Source: Arsenophonus nilaparvatae (GTDB lineage: Bacteria > Pseudomonadota > Gammaproteobacteria > Enterobacterales > Enterobacteriaceae). Taken from it: a stretch of DNA of 64,000 nucleotides. A program made the position numbers and the translations under genes. Positions 7,489 through 17,506 of this stretch are shown in pieces (the stretch's first letter is position 1; the number at the start of each line of letters is the position of its first letter). Under the pieces are notes generated by a model. It searched no databases and had not been told where the DNA came from. It saw nothing but the letters and a program-made list of their open reading frames with translations. The DNA is taken from NCBI RefSeq assembly GCF_000757905.1, contig NZ_JRLH01000003.1; one strand, given 5' to 3'.

Positions 7489-8949
7489 TTGACGGAACTG
7501 ATAGACAATTTTAATAATATTCTCTTGAGTGGTGTATTAATCTATTTATTGCTTGGAGTAGGTATCTATTTTACGTTAGGCACTGGTCTTATTCAATTCC
7601 GCCATTTTGGGCATATGTTTACTATACTGAAGAATAGTAATAAATCAGATAGTTCAGGTATATCTTCCTTTCAAGCTTTATGTACAAGTCTAGCAGCCAG
7701 AGTTGGAACTGGAAATCTAACGGGTGTTGCTATTGCATTAACTGCTGGAGGACCAGGTGCTATTTTTTGGATGTGGCTTGTTGCTTTAATTGGTATGGCG
7801 ACCTCTTTTGCTGAGAGCACCTTGGCACAATTATATAAGACAAAAGATGATCAAGGGAATTATCGTGGCGGCCCCGCTTACTATATGGAAAAGGGCCTTA
7901 AAATGCGTTGGATGGGGGTACTTTTTTCTATCTTTCTCATTATCGCTTTTGGCCTAGTATTCAATTCTGTTCAAGCTAATTCAATTGCACAGGCAACAGC
8001 AGTAGCTTTTGGTTTTAACCCTCTTTACGTAGGAATTGTGCTTGCAATAATTTGTGGCATTATTATTTTTGGTGGTCTACGTTCAATTGCTCGAGTGGCA
8101 GAATTCGTTGTTCCTATAATGGCAATCGCTTATTTGATATTAGCATTTTGGGTAATGAGCAATAATATTGAACGTTTACCAGATGTTTTTTTACTAATTA
8201 TTAAACATGCTTTTGGTTTACAGGAAGCAGTTGGCGGCGTAGTTGGTTATGGGGTTGCGCAAGCGATGACACAAGGGATACAGCGCGGCTTATTTTCAAA
8301 TGAGGCAGGTATGGGCTCAGCGCCGAATGCTGCAGCTGCTGCTTCACCTTATCCACCTCATCCGGCATCGCAAGGATATGTACAAATGCTAGGTGTTTTT
8401 ATGGACACTTTAGTGATCTGTAGTGCAACAGCAATTATTATTATCTCTTCTGGTGCATTAGATAGCGCTGATGCCACTATTAGTGGAATTGAATTAACAC
8501 AGCGAGCTCTTTCTTCAGCTGTTGGCGATTGGGGTGCAATTTTCATTGCAATAGCTATTTTCTTCTTTGCTTTTACTTCAATTATTGCAAATTATGCATA
8601 TGCAGAAAGTAATATGGTATTTTTAGAAAAGAACCATACTGCTGGATTGTATATTCTCAGACTTGCTACTTTGGGAATGGTTATTTTTGGCTCAATGGCA
8701 GAAATGCCCTTAGTTTGGAAATTAGCTGATCTCTCTATGGGTTTGATGGCGTTAACAAATCTAATTGCAATATTGATGCTTTCAGGTATCGCGTTTAAAC
8801 TTACTAAAGATTACAATCAACAACGCAAAGCTGGCAAATTACCCACATTTGATATAGATGCTTATCCTGAGATTAAAAAACAGGTAGAAGATGGTATTTG
8901 GGAAAAGGACAATTTAAAGCAATGGAATGAACGAGAAATTAACAGCTAG
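7489..8949 (+). CDS. Sodium:alanine symporter, AgcS family
   Basis: A 486-residue inner-membrane protein of the alanine/glycine:cation symporter family. It has about ten hydrophobic segments and the family signatures FQALCTSLAARVGTGNLTG, GGPGAIFWMW near residue 85, AMTQGIQRGLFSNEAGMGSAP near 260, and a conserved N-terminal half. It imports alanine or glycine with Na+. The start is TTG at 7489, because AAGGGG lies seven bases before it; the nearby ATG at 7484 is out of frame. Length is normal for the family. An intrinsic terminator follows at 8961, so it is probably monocistronic. Confidence 0.9.
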   Translation: MTELIDNFNNILLSGVLIYLLLGVGIYFTLGTGLIQFRHFGHMFTILKNSNKSDSSGISSFQALCTSLAARVGTGNLTGVAIALTAGGPGAIFWMWLVALIGMATSFAESTLAQLYKTKDDQGNYRGGPAYYMEKGLKMRWMGVLFSIFLIIAFGLVFNSVQANSIAQATAVAFGFNPLYVGIVLAIICGIIIFGGLRSIARVAEFVVPIMAIAYLILAFWVMSNNIERLPDVFLLIIKHAFGLQEAVGGVVGYGVAQAMTQGIQRGLFSNEAGMGSAPNAAAAASPYPPHPASQGYVQMLGVFMDTLVICSATAIIIISSGALDSADATISGIELTQRALSSAVGDWGAIFIAIAIFFFAFTSIIANYAYAESNMVFLEKNHTAGLYILRLATLGMVIFGSMAEMPLVWKLADLSMGLMALTNLIAILMLSGIAFKLTKDYNQQRKAGKLPTFDIDAYPEIKKQVEDGIWEKDNLKQWNEREINS

Positions 8950-8960
8950 TTAATATAATA

Positions 8961-8985
8961 AAAACCTTCGTATAAGAAGGTTTTT
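8961..8985 (+). terminator. Intrinsic terminator after the alanine symporter
   Basis: AAACCTTC pairs with GAAGGTTT around a six-base loop and runs into T residues, 12 bases after the stop codon. Confidence 0.8.
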
Positions 8986-9454
8986 ATCGCTATATTCATC
9001 TAAATCTTTATTTACTTTTTTATTAACAAATCTATTTGAGTGAAAATTAAAATGGAATGCATCTAATGCAGTAGTTTGATAAAATAAAATAGTATATTTT
9101 TTATAAATCATTATCTGTCAAACGCTGGTTTATTCCGTATTGTATTATAGTTAATTTTATAATATTAGTGTCGATTTATTATTGTCCAAGAATTGGTATA
9201 TTTTTATTCGAATTTTATATATTTTTTATATTTATAGTTTATTATATATTTATTATTATAAATAGTATGGTAATTATTTGTACTTAAGAGAGAGCTCATA
9301 TTGAGCATTAATAAAAGATGCTAAATTAAAATAAAGTAGCTGTAGATTTATGTCATTTTACCTTAGCATCTAAAATTACCCTCCTTTTTAATGGATTATT
9401 GATTACAGTTTTGGTTAGTTAACACCAGTTTGATTAACATATTATTTCCACTGG
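8986..9454. other. Gene-free stretch with a long-loop inverted repeat
   Basis: No gene is recognised. AGATGCTAA near 9317 and TTAGCATCT near 9362 form a 9-bp inverted repeat with a loop of about 37 bases, upstream of the 3' end of the AraC-type gene on the other strand. It could be that gene's terminator or a small RNA, but support is thin. Confidence 0.35.
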
Positions 9455-9847
9455 TTAACTATTTGATGACTTTTGGTAAATCAAATGTAGTGGTTCCTTG
9501 ATTTCTAATTTAATATTAGGGTTTTGCCGAAAATCGTAAGGTGTGATACCAAATTCTTTACGAAACATATAGGTGAAATGAGATTGCGAGCCAAAGCCAA
9601 AATCCAACGCAATATCAAAAATGGCTTTGGAACTATTTCTCAGAAGATTAACGGCCTTGGCAAGTCGACGTTGTCGAATGTATTTACCAAGTGAAATTCC
9701 GGTGATCTCTTTAAAAATTTTTTGCATATGCCAAAGAGAATAACCTGAGTAGGCGGCAAGCTCTTCCAGGTAGATTATTCTTCCTATGTGTTCTTCGATC
9801 CATTTACTTAATTCGTAAACAAGTGCTAAGTGGGTATCTTGTAGCAT
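9455..9847 (-). CDS. AraC/MarA-type transcription regulator
   Basis: A 130-residue stand-alone AraC-family DNA-binding protein of the MarA/SoxS/RamA size class, with no ligand-binding domain. Two helix-turn-helix units are visible: residues about 25-50 (YLEELAAYSGYSLWHMQKIF) and 75-105 (IFDIALDFGFGSQSHFTYMF), with the family end FRKEFGITPYDFRQN. Such proteins activate stress and efflux genes as monomers. It is transcribed away from mgrB/pheP across a shared intergenic region. Which of MarA, SoxS, RamA or a Proteus-type relative it corresponds to cannot be decided here. The ATG at 9847 is chosen from alignment; no strong ribosome site is visible. Confidence 0.85.
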   Translation of the reverse strand: MLQDTHLALVYELSKWIEEHIGRIIYLEELAAYSGYSLWHMQKIFKEITGISLGKYIRQRRLAKAVNLLRNSSKAIFDIALDFGFGSQSHFTYMFRKEFGITPYDFRQNPNIKLEIKEPLHLIYQKSSNS

Positions 9848-10196
9848 TGTGATATCATACTAGTTATTGGTTAAAGAAGTATACACAACTTTTTTTAGGG
9901 ATGACAAAGTCCTAAAGCTTAATGTTTAAATAATTTATATAAAAATTTATGTTAATCTTTAAAAAAGATCAGTTTATCTCTTTATAAGTGGGTGTTTAAG
10001 CCATTTTTTATCTATAATAATTTTTTTTAACTTTTACAGCTAACTGACAAACAGCATGTAGCATAAATTAATAAAAAGATTTTATTGATTTCAGCAATGA
10101 CGCTATGGTTACTTTAGTAAGTGACTTGATTTTTATACAGTGACATATTAATTGTTTTTTATCATGTGGTATTAAAAATATGAAAAGGGTTAGATA

Positions 10197-10350
10197 TTGA
10201 AAATAAAAAAAAATAGTAATTGCGACACTGATCGTTTTACTCTGCTTATTTTTATATTTAGTCGCATTAGACAGTTTTTGTGACCAGGATCAAAATGGTG
10301 GGAATTTCACCATCGGCATTTGTAAAATAACTGGTTATTTGCCATTTTAA
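10197..10350 (+). pseudogene. mgrB: MgrB homologue with poly-A frameshift
   Basis: The small PhoQ-inhibiting membrane peptide MgrB (47 aa in E. coli). The downstream frame reads IVIATLIVLLCLFLYLVALD (transmembrane helix), then FCDQDQNGGNFTIGICK and ITGYLPF, matching the E. coli periplasmic end (CDQD...GIC...IPW) including both redox Cys. A start (TTG 10197, preceded by AAAGGG) and basic leader MKIKK lie in another frame; the two meet in a run of nine A (10205-10213), and removing one A joins them. An in-frame stop at 10204 blocks any upstream start in the TM frame. It is either a recent pseudogene or is rescued by slippage on the A-run. Loss would raise PhoPQ activity. Confidence 0.75.
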
Positions 10351-10500
10351 CTAAAATTAATAGGGTTTTAATTTTATTTAATGATTTAATATAGGCTTAA
10401 AGAAAAATTAATGTTTTAATTAACAGTTTTGACATGCGCTTTAATTAAGGCTTGCATCGATAAAAATATTAGGAAATTAGAATAAAATGAAGGTTTAATT

Positions 10501-11862
10501 ATGGCGGAAGAAGTTGGGCAAACGCTTAAGCGCGGGTTAAAAAACAGACATATTCAATTGATTGCACTTGGTGGGGCTGTTGGAACAGGCCTTTTTTTAG
10601 GAATTGCACAAACTATAAACATGGCAGGGCCATCTGTTTTATTAGGTTATGCAATTGGTGTATTTATTGCTTTCCTGATTATGCGTCAATTAGGAGAGAT
10701 GATTGTCGAAGAACCTGTAGCTGGTTCTTTTAGTCACTTTGCTTATAAATATTGGGGCCATTTTGCTGGTTTTTTATCTGGCTGGAACTATTGGGCAATG
10801 TTTATCTTGGTTGGTATGGCTGAGCTGACTGCAGCAGGTATTTATGTGCAATATTGGTGGGATATCCCAACCTGGATTTCAGCTGCAATCTTTTTTATCG
10901 CTATCAATCTTATCAATTTGACCAATGTACGTTTATATGGTGAAACAGAATTTTGGTTTGCAATAATCAAGGTGTTCGCAATTATTGCGATGATTATTTT
11001 TGGCTGCTATCTGTTAATCAGTGGAAAAGGTGGCCCACAAGCATCGGTATCAAATCTTTGGCAATATGGAGGATTCTTTCCTAATGGGATTGCTGGATTG
11101 GTAATGGCGATGGCAGTTATTATGTTTTCTTTTGGTGGATTAGAGCTCGTTGGCATAACAGCGGCGGAAGCGGAAAATCCAACACAAAGTATTCCTAAAG
11201 CGACTAATCAAGTTGTTTATCGTATTTTAATTTTTTATATTGGTTCTTTATTTGTATTGCTCTCACTGTATCCTTGGATAAATGTAGTTAGTGGCGAAAG
11301 CCCGTTTGTGCTTATTTTTCATGACATAGGCGATAAATTTGTTTCTAATTCTTTGAATATTGTCGTTTTAATTGCAGCATTATCAGTTTATAACAGTGGA
11401 GTATATAGTAATAGTCGCATGCTTTATGGTTTAGCAAAACAAGGTAACGCCCCACATTTTTTGAATATCGTGACTAAGCGTGGTGTGCCTATTGTCTCAA
11501 TTGCTATTTCAGCTTTAGCAACATCAGGTGGTATTTTAATTAATTATTTATTAGATGGTAAAGCGCTAGAATTACTAATGTCATTGGTTGTGACAACCTT
11601 AGTAATTAATTGGATTATGATTTGTATATCTAATTTAAAATTTAGAGCGGTAAAAATAAAAGAAGGTATTGAACCTAAATTCAAAGCATTATGGTATCCA
11701 TTTGGTAATTATCTCTGTTTAATTTTTTTGCTTCTTATTTTGGTTATCATTTTACTGACTGATGGAATTCGTATTTCAGTTATTCTTATGCCATTTTGGG
11801 TTCTGTTTTTATGGATAGGATTTTTACTCACAAAATTTAGAAAACAAAATAGAGCAAATTGA
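10501..11862 (+). CDS. pheP: Phenylalanine-specific permease
   Basis: A 453-residue APC-superfamily amino acid permease with twelve predicted membrane segments. The sequence follows E. coli PheP nearly throughout: RGLKNRHIQLIALGGAVGTG at the start, IAFLIMRQLGEMIVEEPV, FLSGWNYW, FSFGGLELVGITAAEAENP and SVYNSGVYSNSRMLYGLA. AroP and other aromatic permeases share these motifs, but the NVRLYGETEFWFA and LVGMAELTAAGIY stretches favour PheP. It imports phenylalanine with protons. GAAGG stands eight bases before the ATG. The gene ends at a 20-bp palindrome facing pagP. Confidence 0.9.
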   Translation: MAEEVGQTLKRGLKNRHIQLIALGGAVGTGLFLGIAQTINMAGPSVLLGYAIGVFIAFLIMRQLGEMIVEEPVAGSFSHFAYKYWGHFAGFLSGWNYWAMFILVGMAELTAAGIYVQYWWDIPTWISAAIFFIAINLINLTNVRLYGETEFWFAIIKVFAIIAMIIFGCYLLISGKGGPQASVSNLWQYGGFFPNGIAGLVMAMAVIMFSFGGLELVGITAAEAENPTQSIPKATNQVVYRILIFYIGSLFVLLSLYPWINVVSGESPFVLIFHDIGDKFVSNSLNIVVLIAALSVYNSGVYSNSRMLYGLAKQGNAPHFLNIVTKRGVPIVSIAISALATSGGILINYLLDGKALELLMSLVVTTLVINWIMICISNLKFRAVKIKEGIEPKFKALWYPFGNYLCLIFLLLILVIILLTDGIRISVILMPFWVLFLWIGFLLTKFRKQNRAN

Positions 11863-11879
11863 TAAAATAGTAACTAATT

Positions 11880-11899
11880 ACCCTGGTTTAAACCAGGGT
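11880..11899. terminator. 20-bp perfect palindrome between convergent pheP and pagP
   Basis: ACCCTGGTTTAAACCAGGGT is self-complementary and lies 17 bases after the pheP stop and 21 bases past the pagP end, so it probably terminates both. T-runs are short. Confidence 0.6.
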
Positions 11900-11920
11900 A
11901 TAAGTATAACACTTAAAAAT

Positions 11921-12526
11921 TTATTGCCATTGCCAGCGTATCCAAGCAAAAAATACATTACCGTTATTATATGTTCCAGGAACATATGTTGCTTGGATTG
12001 AGAATTGTTTATATTCAATAGAAGCAATCGGAAGTGGTAATGGGATCGGTATATACCAGTATTCATTTCTGGCCGTAACGCTTAGTGTAAAACCTGCTCC
12101 TATACGAAATTCATCAAGCTCACTTGGTCGCCAAATTTTTTGAAATCCATATCCGACTATGGGTTGTACTTTATTATGGGAATCAGTAAAAGCCATAGCA
12201 TAGATAGAATGCCAATTTCTATTTTGATCAAAGCGGTATTTTCCAATACCTAATCCCCAAGGAGTTTCATTATATCCAGAAATTTTTTTATTATCATAAG
12301 TTAATCGATTATGCCAAATTAAAAAAGGTAGATAAATTTCGTACTGATTAGAATTCCAAGTTTTATTAATATTATAAGTGAATCTTTCGCTAAGAGAGAA
12401 AGGTTTATTACTTTTTGTATCAATGGGGTTAGAATATTTAGATATTGCTATTGTATAAGCTGTAAATATGCAGCTGGAAACTAATATACTAACTTTGATA
12501 ATATTAATAAATAGTTTTTGATTCAT
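11921..12526 (-). CDS. pagP: Lipid A palmitoyltransferase PagP
   Basis: An outer-membrane eight-stranded beta-barrel enzyme that moves palmitate from phospholipid to lipid A (about 200 residues). It has an N-terminal signal segment, then the PagP sequence: YLPFLIWHNRLTYD (catalytic His33 equivalent), YNETPWGLGIG, YAMAFTDSHNK (Asp76-Ser77 pair), GFTLSVTARNEYWYIP and YVPGTYNNGNVFFAW, ending in an aromatic residue region. All three catalytic residues are kept. I start at ATG 12526; a TTG at 12538 would add four residues. In E. coli pagP is PhoPQ-induced and protects against antimicrobial peptides. The next gene, cspE, is also the E. coli neighbour, but here the two are divergent. Confidence 0.92.
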   Translation of the reverse strand: MNQKLFINIIKVSILVSSCIFTAYTIAISKYSNPIDTKSNKPFSLSERFTYNINKTWNSNQYEIYLPFLIWHNRLTYDNKKISGYNETPWGLGIGKYRFDQNRNWHSIYAMAFTDSHNKVQPIVGYGFQKIWRPSELDEFRIGAGFTLSVTARNEYWYIPIPLPLPIASIEYKQFSIQATYVPGTYNNGNVFFAWIRWQWQ

Positions 12527-13034
12527 TCTGAATTTCAAAATTCAGCTATTGTGTGATAATATCCATATTCCTCTAATATGGTTAAAAGTGTAGAATTGAT
12601 TAGATATAATTAAATTTTTTATTTTAGTATTGTAACTAATAATAAAGTAAAAATGAAAATAGTAAAGTAATTTACTCAATATTAAAAATAGAATTAATTA
12701 TTACCGATTGATATAGGAAGTTTATAAATATAATTTTATATCAAGCTATTTTAGGATGGATAATGTATAACTTATTAAAATTATTGAATTAGTAATTGAT
12801 ATAGTTAAGGGGACCTATATATTTTTTATTGTAATTTTTTTATTTTCTTGATAGAAAATAGAGAAAAAGGTTTTTCGCTGTTAACTTTTTTAAAGTGACT
12901 AATAGCACTAAAATATAAAATAGTTTGTTATTGTAAATAAAGTATGTAATAGCATAAATATAAGCGGTAATAATATATTGCTTAATATCCATTTGTGTTA
13001 TTAAAAAATCAATTTATGGTCTCAAAGGAAAAAA
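12527..13034. other. Divergent pagP-cspE intergenic region
   Basis: About 500 very AT-rich bases with no recognisable gene. It must carry the pagP promoter on the left and a long cspE leader on the right; cold-shock genes usually have structured leaders, but no cold box can be assigned by eye. Confidence 0.4.
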
Positions 13035-13244
13035 ATGGCAAAGATCACAGGTGCGGTAAAATGGTTTAGTGAAAAAAAAGGTTTTGGTTTTATTACACCT
13101 GAATGTGGTGGCAACGATGTTTTTGTTCATTATACTGCTATTTTTGGTAATGGTCATAAAACATTGATAGCAGGTCAGAAGGTAGCATTTGATATTCAAG
13201 AAAGTTGTAAGGGTTTCGCTGCTAATAATGTAATGATTATTTGA
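13035..13244 (+). CDS. cspE: Cold shock protein, CspE/CspC-like
   Basis: A 69-residue OB-fold nucleic-acid chaperone. It has both RNA-binding motifs: RNP1 as KGFGFITPE and RNP2 as DVFVHYTAI, after the start KITGAVKWF. Such proteins melt RNA hairpins and antiterminate transcription. AAAGGA lies before the ATG. The E. coli order pagP-cspE supports the cspE label, although cspC is not excluded. Several positions are unusual (CGGNDVF instead of DGSKDVF, Tyr in RNP2), suggesting faster evolution than in free-living relatives. Confidence 0.85.
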   Translation: MAKITGAVKWFSEKKGFGFITPECGGNDVFVHYTAIFGNGHKTLIAGQKVAFDIQESCKGFAANNVMII

Positions 13245-13778
13245 TTATTACTAAGATGATAAGTTATGAATTACTCAATTGTAAAATAATTTATTTGATT
13301 GGCTATATTGATATTTTATTGATCTTGAATATAACAGCATGAGGGTTATAGCTAATAATAAATTGAATTTTGCTATATTGTATATTATGTGTATTATTTT
13401 ATTATTGTTAATAAATTTTTTGTATTGCATTATTATTGTTATCGAAATGTAAGGTTCAATATAAATACTAGTCATGTTAAATAAAACAATTTAATCGTCT
13501 TTCATTATTTAATACTCATTGATTTGAATTCATAATTTTCTATTTTTTCGTCATGTTGTTTTTTTGAGGACATGTTAAAAAAAGGAAATACAAAGCTATA
13601 ATTAGTAGCAAATGAGATAAAAAATTGTTATTATACAAAAAGTAAAGTTAACTTAATATCAAATATTTACTATAACGTATATGATTAAAATGCACTTAAG
13701 TAAAAAAGAACTAATATTTGTTAGTTAATTATAAAAATAGCACTAGCGTTAAAAAGAAATTGGAGTTTTAACTATGTT
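13245..13778. other. Gene-free stretch
   Basis: About 530 AT-rich bases with no gene I can support on either strand. A minus-strand 66-codon frame (13275-13475) lacks a ribosome site and any family resemblance. Confidence 0.4.
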
Positions 13779-14105
13779 ATGAAAAAATTTTTATGGGTTT
13801 TAATTATGATGCAAGTTTTATTCTCCTCAGGATGTTCTGATGAGAAGTCTAAGATTGAAGCATACAAAAATAATTTTGTTAAGCATTGCATAAATTCTGC
13901 AAGTGGTACTGAAGATAAAATAAATACTATTACTGATGTGTGTAATTGTGCCTTTGATAAAATAGTTAAAAAATATGGTATGAATAAGTTTATACAATTA
14001 GATAAACAATTAAAGGATAATGGTTATAGTCCCCCAGACATTGAGCAAGATATGGTAAGTATTGTTAAGTTTTGCTTGTCAGAGTTAAAGGAAAGCACAC
14101 ATTAA
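13779..14105 (+). CDS. Putative lipoprotein, 108 aa
   Basis: An unrecognised small lipoprotein. The leader MKKFLWVLIMMQVLFSSGC ends in a lipobox (SSGC), so the Cys at residue 19 is likely lipidated; the following Ser does not call for inner-membrane retention, so the outer membrane is expected. The mature part is charged and helical with four further Cys (near residues 37, 50, 52 and 92), suggesting two disulfides. A ribosome site (TGGAGT) stands upstream, with a 3-codon ATG-TTA-TGA overlapping the start. No partner gene is adjacent. Confidence 0.65.
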   Translation: MKKFLWVLIMMQVLFSSGCSDEKSKIEAYKNNFVKHCINSASGTEDKINTITDVCNCAFDKIVKKYGMNKFIQLDKQLKDNGYSPPDIEQDMVSIVKFCLSELKESTH

Positions 14106-14443
14106 TTTTATATCTTGGCGCTGTTAATATCATTTTGATTAATCAGCGCTTTTATAAAAATTAAGTTAAATATAAAATTTAATGACATTAAATTTATTCT
14201 AGCTATTTTTAAAATCCCATATTATTTTCCATTGTTAATTTTAAAATTATTGCAAATATGAATTAGAAAAATTTTTTCTGCTAGATTTAGATAAATATTT
14301 CATATTATATAGATTGTTTTTATTTTGTTAATGTTAATTTAAAAAAAAGTACATCTATTTTTTTTGAAATAAAATTTTTAAAATTGAAATTTATAGCTTA
14401 TGCTTATAATTAATAAATTAACTAAAGTGGATAATCATTGATA

Positions 14444-14644
14444 ATGAAGCATAATCAAAATCTAGAATATACATTAGAGTCAATGGCTTATGATCTTGCT
14501 ATTCAAATAGTTTCTAAAACATCTCATTCGTGGAATTCTAATGACTTATTGGCAGAATTGGCTGGAATATTACCAATGTGTATAGAAATAATTAAATTTC
14601 AGCAAGAAAGCGTAAAGCAGAAAAGTGGTAAAATTTTACAATAA
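14444..14644 (+). CDS. Small hypothetical protein, 66 aa
   Basis: An unrecognised small soluble protein, predicted all-helical (leucine and isoleucine at regular spacing), with no signal peptide. The ATG at 14444 or a TTG at 14438 could start it. The sequence just before the start contains a partial Fur-like GATAATCATT. It is flanked by long empty stretches (14106-14437 and 14645-15738) and has no operon partner, so it could also be the remnant of a longer gene. Confidence 0.4.
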   Translation: MKHNQNLEYTLESMAYDLAIQIVSKTSHSWNSNDLLAELAGILPMCIEIIKFQQESVKQKSGKILQ

Positions 14645-15738
14645 CAATAAATTTATTTTTTCATAAAATGGTATGATTATTTTTAAAATATAAATAAATT
14701 TAATGCTCTCTGCTTTGTAATAAAAATTTTTAACGCTAATAATTAATTCATATTTTTCGTGCTGGCATTACCTTATTTTATTATTAATGAATATAATTTT
14801 TGTTACTAAAGTTTAAACTAATAATTTTACTTTAGATGGTATGTTTTTATCTAATTTAGCACTTATTTGAAATTCTATTTTTTATAAAATATCCAATCAT
14901 TAAAATTAACTCTAATATTTTGATTGATTCATAACTCTTCAATACTTAGTCAGTAACACCTTTTTATAATTAATTTTCATATAATATTAAAAAATTACAT
15001 AATCGGATTTTGGCCTAGAATTGAGTAGTTGGGTAAAATAAGGTTTAGCAATTAAGTTTTGTTTTGAGCATAAGATATCCAATTTATACTGATTTATTTT
15101 TTTGAATCCGATATTTTCCATTCATTTTTATATTATCAAATGTTTATTATGAATTTTTAGTAATTGCATTATTGGCTTATAACTTGCTGGAAATAATTAT
15201 GTTGATTTTTTGTGGTATTACATTCCAATTGATCAATGTGTTGTTTTAGATTAAATAACATTTTTACAAAATATGAAGTTATTATTACATAATATAGATT
15301 TTTTAACATTAAATTTTAATTTCAAATGGAAACTAAAATATTAGTTGATAGTCATATATCTTCTAAATTTTGGCTGTTGTTATACTTTACTACTAATTAA
15401 TTCTTTATTTTTTATGCATAAATGGCGTATATTGCTATATATGCTTCATTTACTTATGTAAAAGTTAGATGTTGAAAACAGAATATGGAATGTATTCAAA
15501 AATCTTAACTTATTGAATATATTTGCTATATTGGTTCTCTTCCCGCGTTGTTATAAGCATGAAAACAACGTGTTATAAATGATGGTGATCGCATGATTAT
15601 GTCGTAATTGACAAACTAACCGTGATCACTAGTTGGGATTATTTAGCTTTTATTTGATATTTTAACTTATAACTATAAAGTAAACGGCAATGTTGCGTGC
15701 ATGTGCATATAAACGTATTAGCTGTATAGAGGTAACTT
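14645..15738. other. Long gene-free stretch upstream of dtpA
   Basis: About 1.1 kb of AT-rich sequence without a supported gene. Near 15550-15575 a CGTTGTT / AACAACG pair forms a small hairpin in the probable dtpA leader. The length suggests erosion of former genes. Confidence 0.4.
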
Positions 15739-17202
15739 GTGTCCACAATGAATAATACCAAGAATATCAGTTTGAATGCTTTCAAACAACCACGTTCTTT
15801 TTATCTCATTTTTTCAATTGAACTATGGGAAAGATTTGGCTTCAGTGGTTTGCAGGGGATTTTGACAATCTATTTAACTCAAATGTTAGGAATGTCTGAA
15901 GCTCAATCTTTTATATTATTTTCTGCTTTTACTGCACTGGTCTATGGTTTTGTTGCAATTGGTGGATGGTTAGGTGATAAGGTATTAGGTACAAAAAGGG
16001 TTATTATACTAGGTGCCATCGTACTTATTTTTGGTTATGCTTTTATTGCTTATTCTAGTCACGATGTTTTATTAGTGTATCTTGGATTAGCAACCATTGC
16101 TGTTGGTAATGGTTTATTTAAGGCAAATCCTTCTTCATTACTTTCCACTTGTTATGATAAAAATGATCAGCGTCTCGATGGTGCATTTACAATGTACTAC
16201 ATGGCTGTCAATATCGGTTCATTCTTTTCCATGTTGGCAACCCCCTGGCTGGCAAAGCACTATGGCTGGGATATTGCATTTTCATTGAGTGTAATTGGTC
16301 TGATTATTACTTTAGTTAATTTCTTAGTATGCAGAAATTGGGTTAAAGACTATGGCTCTAAACCTGATTTTCGATCAATCGAGTTGTCTAAATATTTATT
16401 TACTATTATCGGTATAGTAGCACTTATTATACTGTCTAATTGGTTATTACATAATATGGCTGTGGCAAGAGCCGCCCTGGCAATCATTTCATGTTTTATT
16501 GTAATTATTTTTGTTAAGGAAACTATCGCATTAAAGGGTACCGCTCGCAGAAAAATGATTGTGGCTTTTATTTTAATGATAGAGGCAGTTGTATTTTTTG
16601 TACTATATAGTCAGATGCCAACATCATTAAATTTCTTTGCTATACACAATGTGGAGCATAATATTTTGGGTATTAGTATTGAGCCCGCCCAATACCAAGC
16701 TTTGAACCCACTTTGGATCATGCTTGCTAGTCCGATACTTGCATCGATATATAATAAAATGGGTGATAATTTACCTATGCCTTATAAATTTGCGATCGGA
16801 ATGGTACTTTGTTCGACTGCATTTCTTATATTACCATTAGGCGCAAAGTTTGCGAATGAAGCAGGTATTGTTTCTGTTAAATGGTTAGTACTCTCTTATG
16901 GATTGCAAAGTATTGGTGAGTTGATGATTTCTGGCTTGGGACTAGCAATGGTTGCGCAGCTAGTACCTCAACGCTTGATGGGATTTATTATGGGTTCATG
17001 GTTTTTAACCAGCTCAGCTGCTGCTTTTATTGCAGGTTTCATTGCTTCTATGACGGCAACTCCTCAAGGTGAATCATTAAGTCCTTTAGTATCATTGGGC
17101 ATATATAGTGATGTTTTCATGAAGATAGGTATAGTAACAGCAGTTATTGCATTAATTATGTTACTTACGGCGCCATTACTTAATCGTATGACTCAAGTAT
17201 AA
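15739..17202 (+). CDS. dtpA: Proton-dependent di/tripeptide permease
   Basis: A 487-residue POT/PTR-family transporter that imports di- and tripeptides with protons. It follows E. coli DtpA closely: SLNAFKQPRSFYLIFSIELW at the start, GGWLGDKVLGTKR, FKANPSSLLSTCY, RLDGAFTMYYMAVNIGSFFS, YSQMPTSLNFFA, GLQSIGELMISGLGLAMVAQ and LLTAPLLNRMTQ near the end. The POT signature ExxERFxYYG appears as ELWERFGFSG, with the two Tyr replaced by Phe and Ser. Start is GTG 15739, seven bases after AGAGG. A good terminator follows. E. coli DtpA has 500 residues, so length is normal. Confidence 0.9.
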   Translation: MSTMNNTKNISLNAFKQPRSFYLIFSIELWERFGFSGLQGILTIYLTQMLGMSEAQSFILFSAFTALVYGFVAIGGWLGDKVLGTKRVIILGAIVLIFGYAFIAYSSHDVLLVYLGLATIAVGNGLFKANPSSLLSTCYDKNDQRLDGAFTMYYMAVNIGSFFSMLATPWLAKHYGWDIAFSLSVIGLIITLVNFLVCRNWVKDYGSKPDFRSIELSKYLFTIIGIVALIILSNWLLHNMAVARAALAIISCFIVIIFVKETIALKGTARRKMIVAFILMIEAVVFFVLYSQMPTSLNFFAIHNVEHNILGISIEPAQYQALNPLWIMLASPILASIYNKMGDNLPMPYKFAIGMVLCSTAFLILPLGAKFANEAGIVSVKWLVLSYGLQSIGELMISGLGLAMVAQLVPQRLMGFIMGSWFLTSSAAAFIAGFIASMTATPQGESLSPLVSLGIYSDVFMKIGIVTAVIALIMLLTAPLLNRMTQV

Positions 17203-17223
17203 ATTAGATATCTTATACATAAG

Positions 17224-17256
17224 AAGCTATTGAAGATATTTTCAATAGCTTTTTTA
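17224..17256 (+). terminator. Intrinsic terminator after dtpA
   Basis: AAGCTATTGAA pairs with TTCAATAGCTT (11 bp) and is followed by a T-run. Confidence 0.85.
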
Positions 17257-17506
17257 TTATTATAATTTCAAATAATTGAGTGCTTTTACCTTTCCGTATC
17301 AATTTAAACAGAAATTTTTGGAAAGTCAGCATTGATTTGATTAAGCAATTTTTTGTTAAAAAATTATCATTTTTGAGATAGTCAAATAGCATAATAACGA
17401 GCCGGATCACATATATATTACTCAAACCTTTTGGTTAAAAAATAGTTATTGATTTTAAAAAATTGCTATGTTTTTATTTGTTTTTTAATAATAAAGGGGC
17501 ATGTTT

